DNA of 64,000 nucleotides from Rothia nasimurium (GCF_928381705.1 NZ_CAKMSR010000004.1:62001-126000), one strand, 5' to 3'; positions 7,215 through 16,011 are shown, counted from the stretch's first letter. Notes: a model not told the origin generated them from the sequence alone. Translations and numbers: made by a program.

Positions 7215-9236
7215 CTAGAAATTGCCCCCGGCACCTCCGCCGTCGCCCCAGCTGCCTCCACCGCCGAAGCCGCCGCCAAAGGTGCCGCCGCCCATACCGC
7301 CGCCAAAGCCGCCTGAGCCAAATCCACCTGACCCGAAGCCGCCGCCGGAGCTGTGGTTGCTGCCCCCGAGTAGGGTGCCGAGCAGGATGCCGCCCAGCAT
7401 GGCTGAGTTGTAGTTGCCGCCGCCGGAGTAACCGTTGCGCTGGTTGAAGCGGTCCACATCGGAGCGGGCGATGCGCTGGGCTTCCCCTGCGAGGCGGATA
7501 GCGTCATTGGCGTGGGACAGGGCCGCGATGGGGTCGCTGTGCTGGAGCTGCTGGGCTTCGGTGAGGTGGCGTTCTGCCTCGCGGAGGCGGGTGCGGGCTT
7601 CGGCCTTTACGCCGCCTCGTCGTGCCCAGACGTATTCGCTGGCTGACGATACCTGGGCCTGGGCGGACACCAGGGTATGGCCCAGGGTTTCACGGGCGCT
7701 GCGCTCTTGTTCGTGGGTTTGGCGCACCGCATCGAGGGCAGTGTCTAGGTCTGACCGTACTTCGTGGAGCCGCTGGTTGAGCAGGTAGGGGTCAATCAGT
7801 CCGGCGGAGCGTTCGGCTCGAATCTGGCCGAGCACGGCCTGAACCCCGGCGGCAGCACCGGAGAGCTGGCTGCTGCTGCCCGCTCCGCTGCGGGCCAGCT
7901 CCTGGGCCTGGGCAACGTCGCGATCAGCCAAAATCAGGGCATTATCGAGTGAGGCTGCCATCTTGCCCAGGTCGGTTTCAGCGTGATGAATAGACTCGAG
8001 TAGCCCCCTGGCCTGGCCGAGCGCTTCTTCACCGGCACGCAGGGCAAGAATGGCCTGGCTTCGCTGGCTGGTCAGTAACTCTTCGGCCTCAGTAGCTTCT
8101 TGGCGAGCAAAGTCGAGGCGGGCCTGGGCTTCGCTGATGTTGTCTGCCACCGCCCCGAAGGCGCTGGGGGAATAGAGGGTACCGAGGCGATCGAGGGACG
8201 CCTGGGCGGCAGGAAAGAGCGGGGCTGCTGAGGCTATGCCCTGGTTGAGGGTAGCGAGAGCCTGGGGTGCTGTTTCTTCGAGCTTGCGCAGGTTGGTGAA
8301 GTTGGCAACCTGCTCGTTGAGGGCCTTCTGGGCGTCTTCGGTGCGGGCAAGAATTTCGTTCAGCCAGGCCCGCTGGTCAGCTTCAGTGTCGGGGATTTCA
8401 TCGCCCAGCTGTTTTTGTAGCTGGAAGGAGCGCTGCATGTGGTTCTTAGCCGCCTCAATAGCAGCCAGGAAGGGTTTGACCTCGTCATCGCCGTACTGTA
8501 GCCGGGCGAACTCAACTTCCTGCTGGGAGTGGGCGATGGCGTCATCGGTGGCGACCAGCTGGGCACCTGCCCGGGTACGCAGCTCTTCGATAGAGGGCAG
8601 GGGCTGGGATGAGCTAGGTTGCCCGCTGCTGCTGCCACCGGTGTTTTTACGCGCGGACGCCCGTGAGCGGCTCAAAGCCCAGGCTCCACCGCCTGCTAGA
8701 GCGGCTACGCCCAGAAGGGTAGCGCCGCCTGCCAGGGCTCCGGAGGCACCAGAGACGACAGAGCCTGACCCCAGCTCAGATTCGATACCGGTAACGGCGG
8801 CCCGAGCCGCTGCCGCATAGTCGGAGTTGGCAAGTTCAGGATAGATGTAGGTCTGATAGATTTTTTCCTGCTGGCTGTTAGAAAGCACCGAGGTGGAACC
8901 GGCCATAAAGTAGGCCTGGCGGGCTTCGGTAGCGATGACCAGTACCACGTCGTTGGTGCCCATGTTGTTGAGTGTGGCAAAGTCACTGGTCCACTCTGAA
9001 GAGGAGCTAGGGCTTTCAAACTGATCAATAGTTATAACAAAGAGATTGACCTGTTTGTCACTGGCAAGCTGGCTGATGGCGTCCTCTAGCGAGCTTGTAT
9101 TCCCCAGGGCCGAGGTTGTATCGCTCACCCGAACCCCGGCGTCCAAATCATAAGGGGCTGCCGCAAGAGCGGCGGGTGCAACCCCGAGTGCCAGAGCAGC
9201 GGCAAGAAGGGCAGAAGCAACAGGTTTGCGTGACAT
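7215..9236 (-). CDS. TPM-domain (YgcG-like) exported membrane protein with coiled coil and Gly-rich tail
   Basis: 673 residues. Order of parts: signal peptide (1 to about 26, VASALLAAALALGVAPAALA); an extracytoplasmic TPM domain at about 27-155 (VNLFVITIDQFESP, DVVLVIATEARQAYFMAGS); a transmembrane helix at about 165-190; a long charged coiled-coil region at about 205-610; and a tail after about 620 made of repeated GGFGSGG units. TPM domains occur with PspA-like proteins and in photosystem or membrane repair factors; an acid-phosphatase activity has been reported for a plant member. A role in envelope stress together with the adjacent PspA is inferred. The length is usual for actinobacterial members with this layout. 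Confidence 0.85.
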   Translation of the reverse strand: MSRKPVASALLAAALALGVAPAALAAAPYDLDAGVRVSDTTSALGNTSSLEDAISQLASDKQVNLFVITIDQFESPSSSSEWTSDFATLNNMGTNDVVLVIATEARQAYFMAGSTSVLSNSQQEKIYQTYIYPELANSDYAAAARAAVTGIESELGSGSVVSGASGALAGGATLLGVAALAGGGAWALSRSRASARKNTGGSSSGQPSSSQPLPSIEELRTRAGAQLVATDDAIAHSQQEVEFARLQYGDDEVKPFLAAIEAAKNHMQRSFQLQKQLGDEIPDTEADQRAWLNEILARTEDAQKALNEQVANFTNLRKLEETAPQALATLNQGIASAAPLFPAAQASLDRLGTLYSPSAFGAVADNISEAQARLDFARQEATEAEELLTSQRSQAILALRAGEEALGQARGLLESIHHAETDLGKMAASLDNALILADRDVAQAQELARSGAGSSSQLSGAAAGVQAVLGQIRAERSAGLIDPYLLNQRLHEVRSDLDTALDAVRQTHEQERSARETLGHTLVSAQAQVSSASEYVWARRGGVKAEARTRLREAERHLTEAQQLQHSDPIAALSHANDAIRLAGEAQRIARSDVDRFNQRNGYSGGGNYNSAMLGGILLGTLLGGSNHSSGGGFGSGGFGSGGFGGGMGGGTFGGGFGGGGSWGDGGGAGGNF

Positions 9237-9487
9237 GGGGTCTCTCTTCTGGCGGTCAGCTGTATTTGAGCTCTATTGTAGCCCCGCTCACCCTTGTTCA
9301 GGTCAGCTCCGGTGATGACGTTCACCCTCAGCTCACGGTGAGACTGCTACTTTCTGCGCCCACAGCAAACACACAGGGACGGTTCATCTTCAACACAGAC
9401 CGTTAGCGCATAGTGGGAGCTAAGAAAACACTGTATACACCTGAATCCGGTGCATACCCTCAGACCTTATAAAGAAAGCTGCTTGAG
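9237..9487. promoter_or_regulatory. Divergent promoter region of the TPM gene and the HtrA-like protease
   Basis: 251 bp without a gene. On the minus strand TACAAT (9275-9280) is a near-consensus -10 about 40 bp before the TPM start. On the plus strand TATAAAG at about 9468-9474 lies too close to the protease start to be its -10 unless the message has almost no leader. Stress-linked genes therefore share this control region. Confidence 0.4.
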
Positions 9488-10942
9488 ATGTCACAGAACT
9501 CATGGGAACCCACTCCCGATTCGTCGTCCGCTGATCGCACCGTTCCTATGAATCAGCAGCAGGTAGCGGCTTCTACCACGGGAGCCTCCAGCCAGGATGA
9601 TCCCACCGTCGCTTTCGCTGCCCAGCAGGCTCCTGCCGCCGGGGCCTACGCCTACGCAGGTGCTGCCCCGGGGGCTGCTTACACCGGTGATTACGCGGCG
9701 GTACCCGTGCAGCCCGAGCAGAACAAGGGCAAGCACGCAACCCGCACCGTCCTTGCAGCTGCAGCTATTGCTGCCCTCCTAGGCGGGGGTATTGGCGGTG
9801 GGGTAGTAGCCGCAACTTCCACCGGTTCAGCCTCAAGCATCACAACCGCCAGCTCGGGCACCACCATCGTCAATAACACCGACTCCGTCAACGCTGTCAC
9901 TGCTGCTGCTGCCAAGGCAACCCCCTCCACTGTCACCATCGCAGCCACCTCATCGAACGCGTCCGGCTCCGGCTCCGGCGTTATTCTCGATGCTGAGGGG
10001 CACATCCTCACCAACACCCACGTGGTCACCCTCGACGGGGCCACCGCTAACGCCGCCATTGAAGTTCAGCTGGCCGATGGTAGCGTTCGCTCCGCTACCG
10101 TGGTCGGCACCGACCCCACCAGCGACCTGGCCGTCATTAAGCTCGATAGCACCAGTGGCCTGACCCTCACACCCGCTACCCTGGGCGACTCTGATGCCCT
10201 GAATGTTGGCGATACCACCGTAGCCATCGGTGCACCCCTGGGACTGTCTAACACCGTGACCACCGGTATCGTCTCGAACCTGGTACGAACAATCGAGGTA
10301 GCCTCATCGGCAGCCGATGAATCCACTAGCGACTCCGGCAGCAGCACCACCGACCCCTTCGGCAGCTCGCCCTTCCAGTTTGAGATTCCCGGCCAGCAGA
10401 GTCAGAGCACCACCTCAAGCTCCACTATCGCCATCAACGTCATCCAGACCGATGCTGCGGTAAACCCCGGCAACTCCGGCGGCGCCCTCATCAACTCCAA
10501 CGGTGAAGTAATCGGTATCAACGTGGCTATTGCCTCCACCGACTCATCCAGCACCTCCACCAGCGGCAACATCGGTGTTGGCTTCGCCATCCCCATCAAC
10601 TACGCCAAGCGGGTAGCCCAGGAAATCATCGATAACGGCTCAGCCACCCACGGCATGCTAGGGGCTACCGTCTCCACCTCACCCGCCAACAACGACTCAT
10701 CCGAAGCCTTCGGCGACGGTGCCCTGATTCAGGAAGTCACCAGCGGTGGAGCCGCCGAAGCCGCCGGCCTGAAGCCAGGCGATGTTGTCACCGCCGTTGA
10801 CGGGCGCAGCATCAGCGAGGCAGCCGAGCTGACCGCCGCCGTCCGCCAGGCAGCAGCAGGTGACACCGTCACCCTCACCGTTGAGCGCAACGGCTCAACC
10901 CAGCAGGTCACCGTGACCCTGGGAGATGCCGCTAACAGCTAG
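9488..10942 (+). CDS. HtrA/DegP-like membrane-anchored serine protease with PDZ domain
   Basis: 484 residues. The N-terminal part (1-85) is cytoplasmic, low complexity and Ala/Gln/Pro-rich. One transmembrane helix lies at about 87-110. Then comes a trypsin-like protease domain with catalytic His178 (TNTHVV), Asp213 (SDLAVIKL) and Ser330 (GNSGGAL), and a C-terminal PDZ domain (about 390-475, GLKPGDVVTAVDGRSI). A Ser/Thr-rich insert at about 272-312 interrupts the protease fold between Asp and Ser. Such proteases degrade misfolded exported proteins or act in regulated proteolysis at the envelope. It is divergent from the TPM gene and is followed immediately by a structured repeat that also looks like its terminator. 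DegP, DegQ or PepD naming is not distinguishable from sequence alone. Confidence 0.92.
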   Translation: MSQNSWEPTPDSSSADRTVPMNQQQVAASTTGASSQDDPTVAFAAQQAPAAGAYAYAGAAPGAAYTGDYAAVPVQPEQNKGKHATRTVLAAAAIAALLGGGIGGGVVAATSTGSASSITTASSGTTIVNNTDSVNAVTAAAAKATPSTVTIAATSSNASGSGSGVILDAEGHILTNTHVVTLDGATANAAIEVQLADGSVRSATVVGTDPTSDLAVIKLDSTSGLTLTPATLGDSDALNVGDTTVAIGAPLGLSNTVTTGIVSNLVRTIEVASSAADESTSDSGSSTTDPFGSSPFQFEIPGQQSQSTTSSSTIAINVIQTDAAVNPGNSGGALINSNGEVIGINVAIASTDSSSTSTSGNIGVGFAIPINYAKRVAQEIIDNGSATHGMLGATVSTSPANNDSSEAFGDGALIQEVTSGGAAEAAGLKPGDVVTAVDGRSISEAAELTAAVRQAAAGDTVTLTVERNGSTQQVTVTLGDAANS

Positions 10943-10950
10943 AGACATCA

Positions 10951-11066
10951 AAGGCTCTGCAGGCTCACGCTCGCTGTCGACCCTCTTGCCTGGTTCGCTT
11001 CGCTCACGAGGCAATTCACGCCAGCCCCGGGCCAACAGCTTCGCGGTGAGTCTGCAGAGCCTTTTT
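10951..11066 (+). repeat. Dispersed structured repeat, copy 1; also a terminator
   Basis: Outer arms AAGGCTCTGCAGGCTCAC (10951-10968) and GTGAGTCTGCAGAGCCTT (11046-11063) pair over 18 bp with one G:T wobble and are followed by T's. Inside are the shared box CGACCCTCT, an inner stem TTGCCT/AGGCAA around a GGTTCGCTTCGCTCAC loop, and the shared box ATTCACGCCAGCCCCGGGCC. Two other copies keep both boxes but have different, still paired, stems. The element lies between convergent genes (htrA-like and trmL). Confidence 0.85.
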
Positions 11067-11070
11067 GTGA

Positions 11071-11538
11071 CTAAATCACCCCACCGGCAAAGCCGTGCTG
11101 GCGCCAGGCCTCAAACACCGCAATCGAGGCGCTGTTGGCCAGGTTGAGGGAGCGGCGGCCCGGAACCATCGGAATCTTGACCCGCTGGGTAACGTGCGGG
11201 TCGTTCTGTACATGCTCGGGCAGCCCGACCGACTCGGGGCCGAACATGAGTACGTCCCCCTCTTGGTAGTCAATATCAGCGAAGTTAGTGGTGGCCGTGG
11301 TGGTAAAAGCAAAGACGCGGGCCGGGGCTAGGGCCTCCCAAGCGTCCTCGAGGGTCTCGTGCACGGTCATAACTGCCAGGTCATGGTAGTCGAGGCCAGC
11401 CCGGCGCAGGTTAGCGTCCTCAAAGTTAAAACCTAGGGGCTTGACCAGGTGCAGCTCTGCGCCGGTGATAGCTGCAAGGCGAATCGCGTTACCGGTATTG
11501 CCGGGAATTTCAGGAGTATAAAAAAGAATCTTGAACAC
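11071..11538 (-). CDS. trmL: tRNA (cytidine(34)-2'-O)-methyltransferase
   Basis: A small SPOUT methyltransferase of 155 residues, the usual TrmL length. It begins FKILFYTPEIPGNTGNAIRL, the diagnostic TrmL N terminus (PxIPxNTGxxxR), and continues ITGAELHLVKPLGF. The knot forming the AdoMet site is visible as LMFGPESVGLPEHV and RVKIPMVPGRRSLNLANSA. The enzyme methylates the ribose of nucleotide 34 in certain Leu tRNAs, stabilising wobble decoding; it acts as a dimer in the cytosol. The start is GTG 11536-11538. It is convergent with the HtrA-like protease, with the structured repeat between them. Confidence 0.93.
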   Translation of the reverse strand: MFKILFYTPEIPGNTGNAIRLAAITGAELHLVKPLGFNFEDANLRRAGLDYHDLAVMTVHETLEDAWEALAPARVFAFTTTATTNFADIDYQEGDVLMFGPESVGLPEHVQNDPHVTQRVKIPMVPGRRSLNLANSASIAVFEAWRQHGFAGGVI

Positions 11539-11684
11539 CCCAACAGTTTACGCGGGCTGCACGAAATAAAAGCGCGCTGGGAGTCGTTGAGAGGGTGAAG
11601 CAGTCCATAGCCTGCCCCAAGAGCGGGGGAGTATGATGGAAGGCTGAATTGTTTTGACCAATCGCCACGGAAAGGCCAGCGCCC

Positions 11685-12917
11685 ATGCCCCGGGTCTACC
11701 TGGACCACGCCGCCACTACCCCCATGCTCCCTCAGGCTATCGAAGCCGTGGTGGAGCAGATGAAAATTGGCGGCAACCCCTCGTCCCTGCATTCAGCGGG
11801 CCGCTCTGCTCGCGCTACCGTCGAGTACGCCCGCGAGCGCATTGCCCGGGTAGCCGGCTGCGATGCCGCTGAAATTATCTTTACCTCCGGTGGTACCGAG
11901 GCTGATAACCTGGCGATCAAGGGGCTCTACTGGAAACGCCGCGAAGCCAACCCGGCTGCGACCCGCATTGTCGTTTCGGGCATCGAGCACCACGCCGTGG
12001 GCGATGCCGTTGAGTGGCTGCAGGCCCATGAGGGGGCCGAGGTGAGCTGGGTAGCTCCGGACGCTAGCGGTGTAGTCAGTGCCGAAGCGGTTCGGCAGGC
12101 GGTGGGCAAGAGCCCAGAGACGGTTGCGCTGGTGACCGTCATGTGGGCCAACAACGAGGTGGGCACCGTGCAGCCCGTCGCAGAAATCGCTGCGGTAGCT
12201 GCAGAATTTGGAATTCCCTTTCACACGGATGCCGTCCAGGCTTTTGGCACCCTGCCGGTGAACTTCAAGGAATCCGGCGCCACCACCATGGCCATCTCAG
12301 CCCACAAAATTGGCGGGCCCATGGGAATAGGCGCCCTCATCGCCACCCGCAGCGCCCAGCTCATGCCCGTACTCCACGGCGGCGGGCAGGAACGCTCCGT
12401 GCGCTCAGGAACCATTGACGCCGCCTCTATCGCGGGCTTTGGCGCAGCAGCTGCCGAAGCAGGGCAGAACCTACTCGCCGAAGCAGGCCGCCAGGCCGAA
12501 TTGCGAGACCGCCTGATTGAGGGCGTCCTCGATGCTGTCCCCGAAGCCCAGCTGCGCGGGGCCGCCCCCGAAAGCGCCCAGGACCGAGCAGCCGGCATCT
12601 TCAGCCGCCTGCCCGGCAATGCCCACTTCACCTTCCCCGGCTGCGAGGGCGATTCCCTGCTCTTCCTGCTCGATATGGCAGGGGTGGAGTCATCCACCGG
12701 CTCAGCCTGTAACGCAGGGGTGCCCCGTCCCTCCCACGTCCTGCTGGCTATGGGGCTGAGCGAGGACGAGGCCCGCGGAGCCCAGCGCTTCACCCTGGGG
12801 CACACCAGCACCGAGGACGACGTCACCGCTCTACTGGACGCCCTGCCCGGCGCCTGGGCCCAAGCCAAAAAGGCGGGCATGGCGGGCCACGCCCCGGACG
12901 CCGCCCGCTGGAACTAG
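11685..12917 (+). CDS. Cysteine desulfurase (NifS/IscS type)
   Basis: PLP enzyme that takes sulfur from cysteine as a persulfide, giving alanine. 410 residues from ATG 11685 (MPRVYLDHAATTPM). The PLP lysine is in ISAHKIGGPMG (K208). The mobile-loop cysteine that carries the persulfide is in GSACNAG (C342). FTSGGTEADNLAI and NNEVGTVQP are family signatures. It lies upstream of mnmA on the same strand, separated only by a structured repeat. This arrangement makes it the likely sulfur donor for tRNA thiolation by MnmA, as IscS is in E. coli; a role in Fe-S assembly is also possible. No IscU/SufU scaffold gene is adjacent. Confidence 0.92.
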   Translation: MPRVYLDHAATTPMLPQAIEAVVEQMKIGGNPSSLHSAGRSARATVEYARERIARVAGCDAAEIIFTSGGTEADNLAIKGLYWKRREANPAATRIVVSGIEHHAVGDAVEWLQAHEGAEVSWVAPDASGVVSAEAVRQAVGKSPETVALVTVMWANNEVGTVQPVAEIAAVAAEFGIPFHTDAVQAFGTLPVNFKESGATTMAISAHKIGGPMGIGALIATRSAQLMPVLHGGGQERSVRSGTIDAASIAGFGAAAAEAGQNLLAEAGRQAELRDRLIEGVLDAVPEAQLRGAAPESAQDRAAGIFSRLPGNAHFTFPGCEGDSLLFLLDMAGVESSTGSACNAGVPRPSHVLLAMGLSEDEARGAQRFTLGHTSTEDDVTALLDALPGAWAQAKKAGMAGHAPDAARWN

Positions 12918-12935
12918 TTCGATAAGGCGGTAGTC

Positions 12936-13030
12936 CGGGCAGGCACCTGGCCGCGACCCTCTCGGGACTCGCGCGGGGCGCTCGCCCGATTCACGCCAGC
13001 CCCGAGCCAGCGGCCAGGGCTGCCTGCCCG
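12936..13030 (+). repeat. Dispersed structured repeat, copy 3 (between the desulfurase and mnmA)
   Basis: Outer arms CGGGCAGGCA and TGCCTGCCCG (12936-12945, 13021-13030) are perfect, with a further pairing CCTGGCCGC/GCGGCCAGG just inside. The boxes shared with the other copies are CGACCCTCTCG and ATTCACGCCAGCCCCGAGCC. The inner stem is TCGGG/CCCGA. No clear T run follows, so it is less obviously a terminator here. It lies in the spacer between two rightward genes of one pathway. Confidence 0.8.
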
Positions 13031-13078
13031 CCCCACCGCCCATCAACGTCAACGATTACTGGATATAGGACTTAAAAC

Positions 13079-14272
13079 ATGAAAATTCTTGCTGCTATGA
13101 GCGGTGGCGTGGATTCGGCCGTTGCCGCCGCCCGCGCCGTTGAGGCCGGCCACGAGGTGGTTGGCGTGCACCTGGCGCTCTCCCGCATGCCCGGCACCCT
13201 GCGTACCGGCTCCCGCGGCTGCTGCACTATCGAGGACTCCATGGACGCCCGCCGGGTCTGCGACCAGCTGGGGATCCCCTTCTACGTCTGGGACTTCTCC
13301 GAGCGGTTCAAGGAAGACGTGGTCGATGACTTTATCTCCGAGTACGAGCACGGCCGCACCCCTAACCCCTGCATGCGCTGCAACGAGAAAATCAAGTTCG
13401 CTGCCCTGCTGGAGAAGGCCGTGGCCCTGGGCTTTGACGCGGTAGTGACCGGCCACTACGCCAAGGTCATTACGGACGAGAACGGCAACCGGGAGCTGCA
13501 CCGCGCAGCGACCTGGGCCAAGGATCAGTCCTATGTTCTGGGTGTGCTGACCCACGAGCAGCTCAAGCACGCCTGGTTCCCCCTGGCCGATACCCCCTCC
13601 AAGGACGAGGTGCGCGCGGAGGCCGCCGAACGCGGCTTCTCGGTAGCTAAGAAGCCCGACTCTTACGACATCTGCTTTATTCCCGAGGGCGATACCCGCG
13701 AGTGGCTCGAAGAGCACATCGACATGACCGAGGGCGATATCAAGGATACGGACGGACGCGTGCTCGGCAAGCACCGCGGCTCCCAGGCCTTTACCGTGGG
13801 ACAGCGCAAGGGCCTGGCTATTGGGCACCCTGCCCCCGACGGTAAGCCCCGCTTCGTGCTAGAAATCCGCCCCAAGACCAACGAGGTCATCGTGGGCGGT
13901 AAGGACCTGCTCGAAATTGACGAGATTCGCGGTATCCGCGAAACCTGGGCCGGTCTACCCGTAGAAGAAGCTGCAGCCTTCCTATCCGAAGAGCCCGTAG
14001 AAGGTGCCCGTTCGGCGTCCTTTGACGTCACCGCCCAGGTACGAGCCCACGCAGACCCCGTTCCCTCGACCGCCCACCTGGAATGGGTAATTGACGATGA
14101 AGCCGCTGAGCCCGGTGCCCTGCGCCTGGAAACCGTGGTGCGCCTGCACGAGAAACTGCGCGGTGTGGCTCCTGGCCAGACCATGGTGATTTACCAGGGC
14201 ACCCGCGTGCTGGGCCAGTCCACCATCGCCCGCGCCTACAGCCTCGACCGAGCTGACATCACCGCTAACTAG
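13079..14272 (+). CDS. mnmA: tRNA-specific 2-thiouridylase
   Basis: Adenylates and thiolates U34 of Lys, Glu and Gln tRNAs (s2U34) with sulfur relayed from a cysteine desulfurase. 397 residues. The PP-loop ATP motif SGGVDS lies at residues 8-13. The two catalytic cysteines are in NPCMRCN (C98) and DSYDICF (C199). GHYAKV and [10 protein letters not shown] are tRNA/ATP-site motifs, and the C-terminal beta-barrel begins after about residue 240. Compared with the E. coli enzyme there is an insertion in the C-terminal part (about residues 290-335), common in actinobacteria. Start ATG 13079 gives the canonical [13 protein letters not shown]. Context with the upstream desulfurase supports the function. 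Confidence 0.95.
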   Translation: MKILAAMSGGVDSAVAAARAVEAGHEVVGVHLALSRMPGTLRTGSRGCCTIEDSMDARRVCDQLGIPFYVWDFSERFKEDVVDDFISEYEHGRTPNPCMRCNEKIKFAALLEKAVALGFDAVVTGHYAKVITDENGNRELHRAATWAKDQSYVLGVLTHEQLKHAWFPLADTPSKDEVRAEAAERGFSVAKKPDSYDICFIPEGDTREWLEEHIDMTEGDIKDTDGRVLGKHRGSQAFTVGQRKGLAIGHPAPDGKPRFVLEIRPKTNEVIVGGKDLLEIDEIRGIRETWAGLPVEEAAAFLSEEPVEGARSASFDVTAQVRAHADPVPSTAHLEWVIDDEAAEPGALRLETVVRLHEKLRGVAPGQTMVIYQGTRVLGQSTIARAYSLDRADITAN

Positions 14273-14274
14273 GT

Positions 14275-14311
14275 AAGGTTGTGCAGGCTCGCGCTCGCTG
14301 CTGAACCTTTT
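14275..14311 (+). terminator. Terminator of mnmA, resembling half a structured repeat
   Basis: Hairpin AAGGTT...AACCTT closed further by GCAG/CTGC and followed by TTTT. Its body GTGCAGGCTCGCGCTCGCTG is close to the left end of repeat copy 1 (CTGCAGGCTCACGCTCGCTG). It may be a shortened relic of that element that still terminates mnmA. Confidence 0.6.
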
Positions 14312-14397
14312 GAAGCTTCTACACCCGGATAAGTCCACAGGGTGAAATCTGTGGGCTTGCCCCTGCAAACAGCACCTGAGGTTTTTAGACTAAACAC

Positions 14398-14778
14398 ATG
14401 AACACAACTCCGAAGGCCCACGATGTGCAGGCCCACACCGATTTTGATACCCGGGCAACCTCGATGACCGGGGTTGCCCCGGCTGTCCTGGAAGAACTTT
14501 TCACTATGCGTCAGACCATCGACAACATGGACGCAGCCCTGGTGCATATTCTCGCTGAGCGTTTCCGCGCGACCCAGCGCGTCGGCCACCTCAAGGCTGA
14601 GCATTCTCTGCCGGCGGGGGACCCGGGGCGGGAGGAAGCCCAGATTAAGCGCCTGCGCTCGCTGGCTGAAGCTGCCCACCTTGACCCGGAGTTTGCCGAG
14701 AAGTTCCTGAACTTCATTATTTCTGAGGTTATAAGACACCACGAGAAGATTGCGGCTGAGGCCGAACAGAAGTCCTAG
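14398..14778 (+). CDS. Chorismate mutase, AroQ class
   Basis: Converts chorismate to prephenate, the branch point toward Phe and Tyr. 126 residues, all helical. The AroQ fold begins near residue 37 with MRQTIDNMDAALVHILAERF, then RVGHLKAEHSLP, a basic REEAQIKRLRSLAE block and a last helix FAEKFLNFIISEVIRHHEKI. The first 35 residues are an extension without a signal-peptide look, so the enzyme should be cytosolic. In related actinobacteria such small mutases work in complex with DAHP synthase; that partner is not in the window. The start is ATG 14398. It overlaps nothing and is followed after 58 bp by a MetE-like gene on the same strand. Confidence 0.85.
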   Translation: MNTTPKAHDVQAHTDFDTRATSMTGVAPAVLEELFTMRQTIDNMDAALVHILAERFRATQRVGHLKAEHSLPAGDPGREEAQIKRLRSLAEAAHLDPEFAEKFLNFIISEVIRHHEKIAAEAEQKS

Positions 14779-14836
14779 CCGCTCAATTTTCAGCCCGCAA
14801 CCTACGGCCACCGGCAGGTGGCAGAAAGAGTTCCCT

Positions 14837-15943
14837 ATGCCTGTATCGAGGCCTGCTCGTCCTGCCCTCTACCTGCCGACTGACGCCGAAATGCTGGCTG
14901 CCCGTAAGGACTTAGAGAGCCCGCTGACCTTTGAGGAGCACCTGACGGTTGGGGCTACCGGCCTTGGCCCCTGGGCTGGGAGTGATGTGCTTGATGCGGT
15001 GACCCGTATCCGCGGTGAGCTGGGGGAGCCCCATATTAGTTACCTGCCGGAGCTGGCCGACCGGGGCTACAGGGCAACCCTGCTGGCACGGTCTATCGCG
15101 GCCCTGGAAGGGCTGAGCGCGGACGGCACCGCCGCAGGTTGGCGGCTTACCGGCGGCTACGCTGCTGAGGGGGAGGCTGCCAGGTCGCTCCTGGAATCTG
15201 ATATCAATATCCTGGCGGACGTCGTGGGGAAGGAAAGCGGGGCTGCCCCCGGAACCATTAAGTTGCGTCTTCTGGGCCCGTTGAGCCTAGCTGCCAGTAC
15301 CTACTTAACCAGTGGTGAGCGCGTCCTCTCAGATCATGGTGCCCGACGCGATGTTGCCGAGGCCCAGCGGGCTGGTTTTCACGGTGTGGTGAAGCTGCTG
15401 CGGCAGGCTGTGCCCGGTGCGCAGGTGCTGGTGCAGGTAGAAGAGCCCCTGCTGGTTGAGGTGGCGGCAGGTCAGTTGCCGACCTCTAGCGGCTACCGTA
15501 CGCTGCGGGCTGTGCCGCGTCATGAGCTGGTGGCCCTGCTGGGGGCCCTGCATGATGAGCTAGAGGGCTTGGGCGCTCAGGTGGTCACCCGTACTGATTA
15601 TGTGAAGCTGCACCCTGAGGTCAGACAGACCCTTGCTATCCCCCTGCTGTCGATGGCAGGCCAGCCTACCTCGGCCTGGGAGGCCCTAGCCCCCCGCCTA
15701 GAAGCTGAGCGGGGGCTTTACCTAGAGGTCGTTGACCCGCTGGTCCGGGTGCCTGCTGGCGACCTGGCCCGGGGGCTGTGGCGCACCTGGTCGGATCTTG
15801 GTCTGGGGAAGAAGCTTCTCAACCAGCTGGTGCTGACCGAAACCGGTAGCCTGGCCGCCACCGACCCGCAGCGGGCTACTACCGTTCTGGGGCACCTAAC
15901 CGAGACAGCCCGTGCCCTGTCTGAAATCGCCCAAGACGCCTAA
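14837..15943 (+). CDS. MetE C-terminal-like (cobalamin-independent methionine synthase family) protein
   Basis: 368 residues from ATG 14837 (MPVSRPARPALYLPT). An upstream in-frame ATG at 14750 would overlap the chorismate mutase gene. A TIM-barrel-like sequence with GATGLGPWAGSDVLDAVTRI near the start, then LPELADRGYRATLLARS and KLRLLGPLSLAASTYL, matches the short actinobacterial proteins annotated as methionine synthase, vitamin-B12 independent (COG0620, UROD/MetE superfamily). Full-length MetE is about 750 residues with two barrels; this has one. I do not see the zinc-binding His/Cys set of active MetE clearly. Its reaction is therefore uncertain. Confidence 0.7.
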   Translation: MPVSRPARPALYLPTDAEMLAARKDLESPLTFEEHLTVGATGLGPWAGSDVLDAVTRIRGELGEPHISYLPELADRGYRATLLARSIAALEGLSADGTAAGWRLTGGYAAEGEAARSLLESDINILADVVGKESGAAPGTIKLRLLGPLSLAASTYLTSGERVLSDHGARRDVAEAQRAGFHGVVKLLRQAVPGAQVLVQVEEPLLVEVAAGQLPTSSGYRTLRAVPRHELVALLGALHDELEGLGAQVVTRTDYVKLHPEVRQTLAIPLLSMAGQPTSAWEALAPRLEAERGLYLEVVDPLVRVPAGDLARGLWRTWSDLGLGKKLLNQLVLTETGSLAATDPQRATTVLGHLTETARALSEIAQDA

Positions 15944-15966
15944 ACCGGCTCACCGCCTAACCCCGG

Positions 15967-15972
15967 TACACT
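15967..15972 (+). promoter_or_regulatory. Probable -10 element of the mtrA operon
   Basis: TACACT lies 39 bp upstream of the chosen mtrA start, in a short gap (69 bp) after the MetE-like gene. No clear -35 is visible. The position fits a promoter for mtrA-mtrB-lpqB. Confidence 0.4.
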
Positions 15973-16011
15973 AGGGGAAGGCCCATTGTGAACCTCACCA
16001 GGAGACCCACC

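Noticed and set aside
7064-7447. Rightward frame of 127 codons rich in Arg and Cys overlapping the TPM Gly-rich tail
   Set aside because: The composition is the complement of Gly-rich repeats and no start signal is seen.
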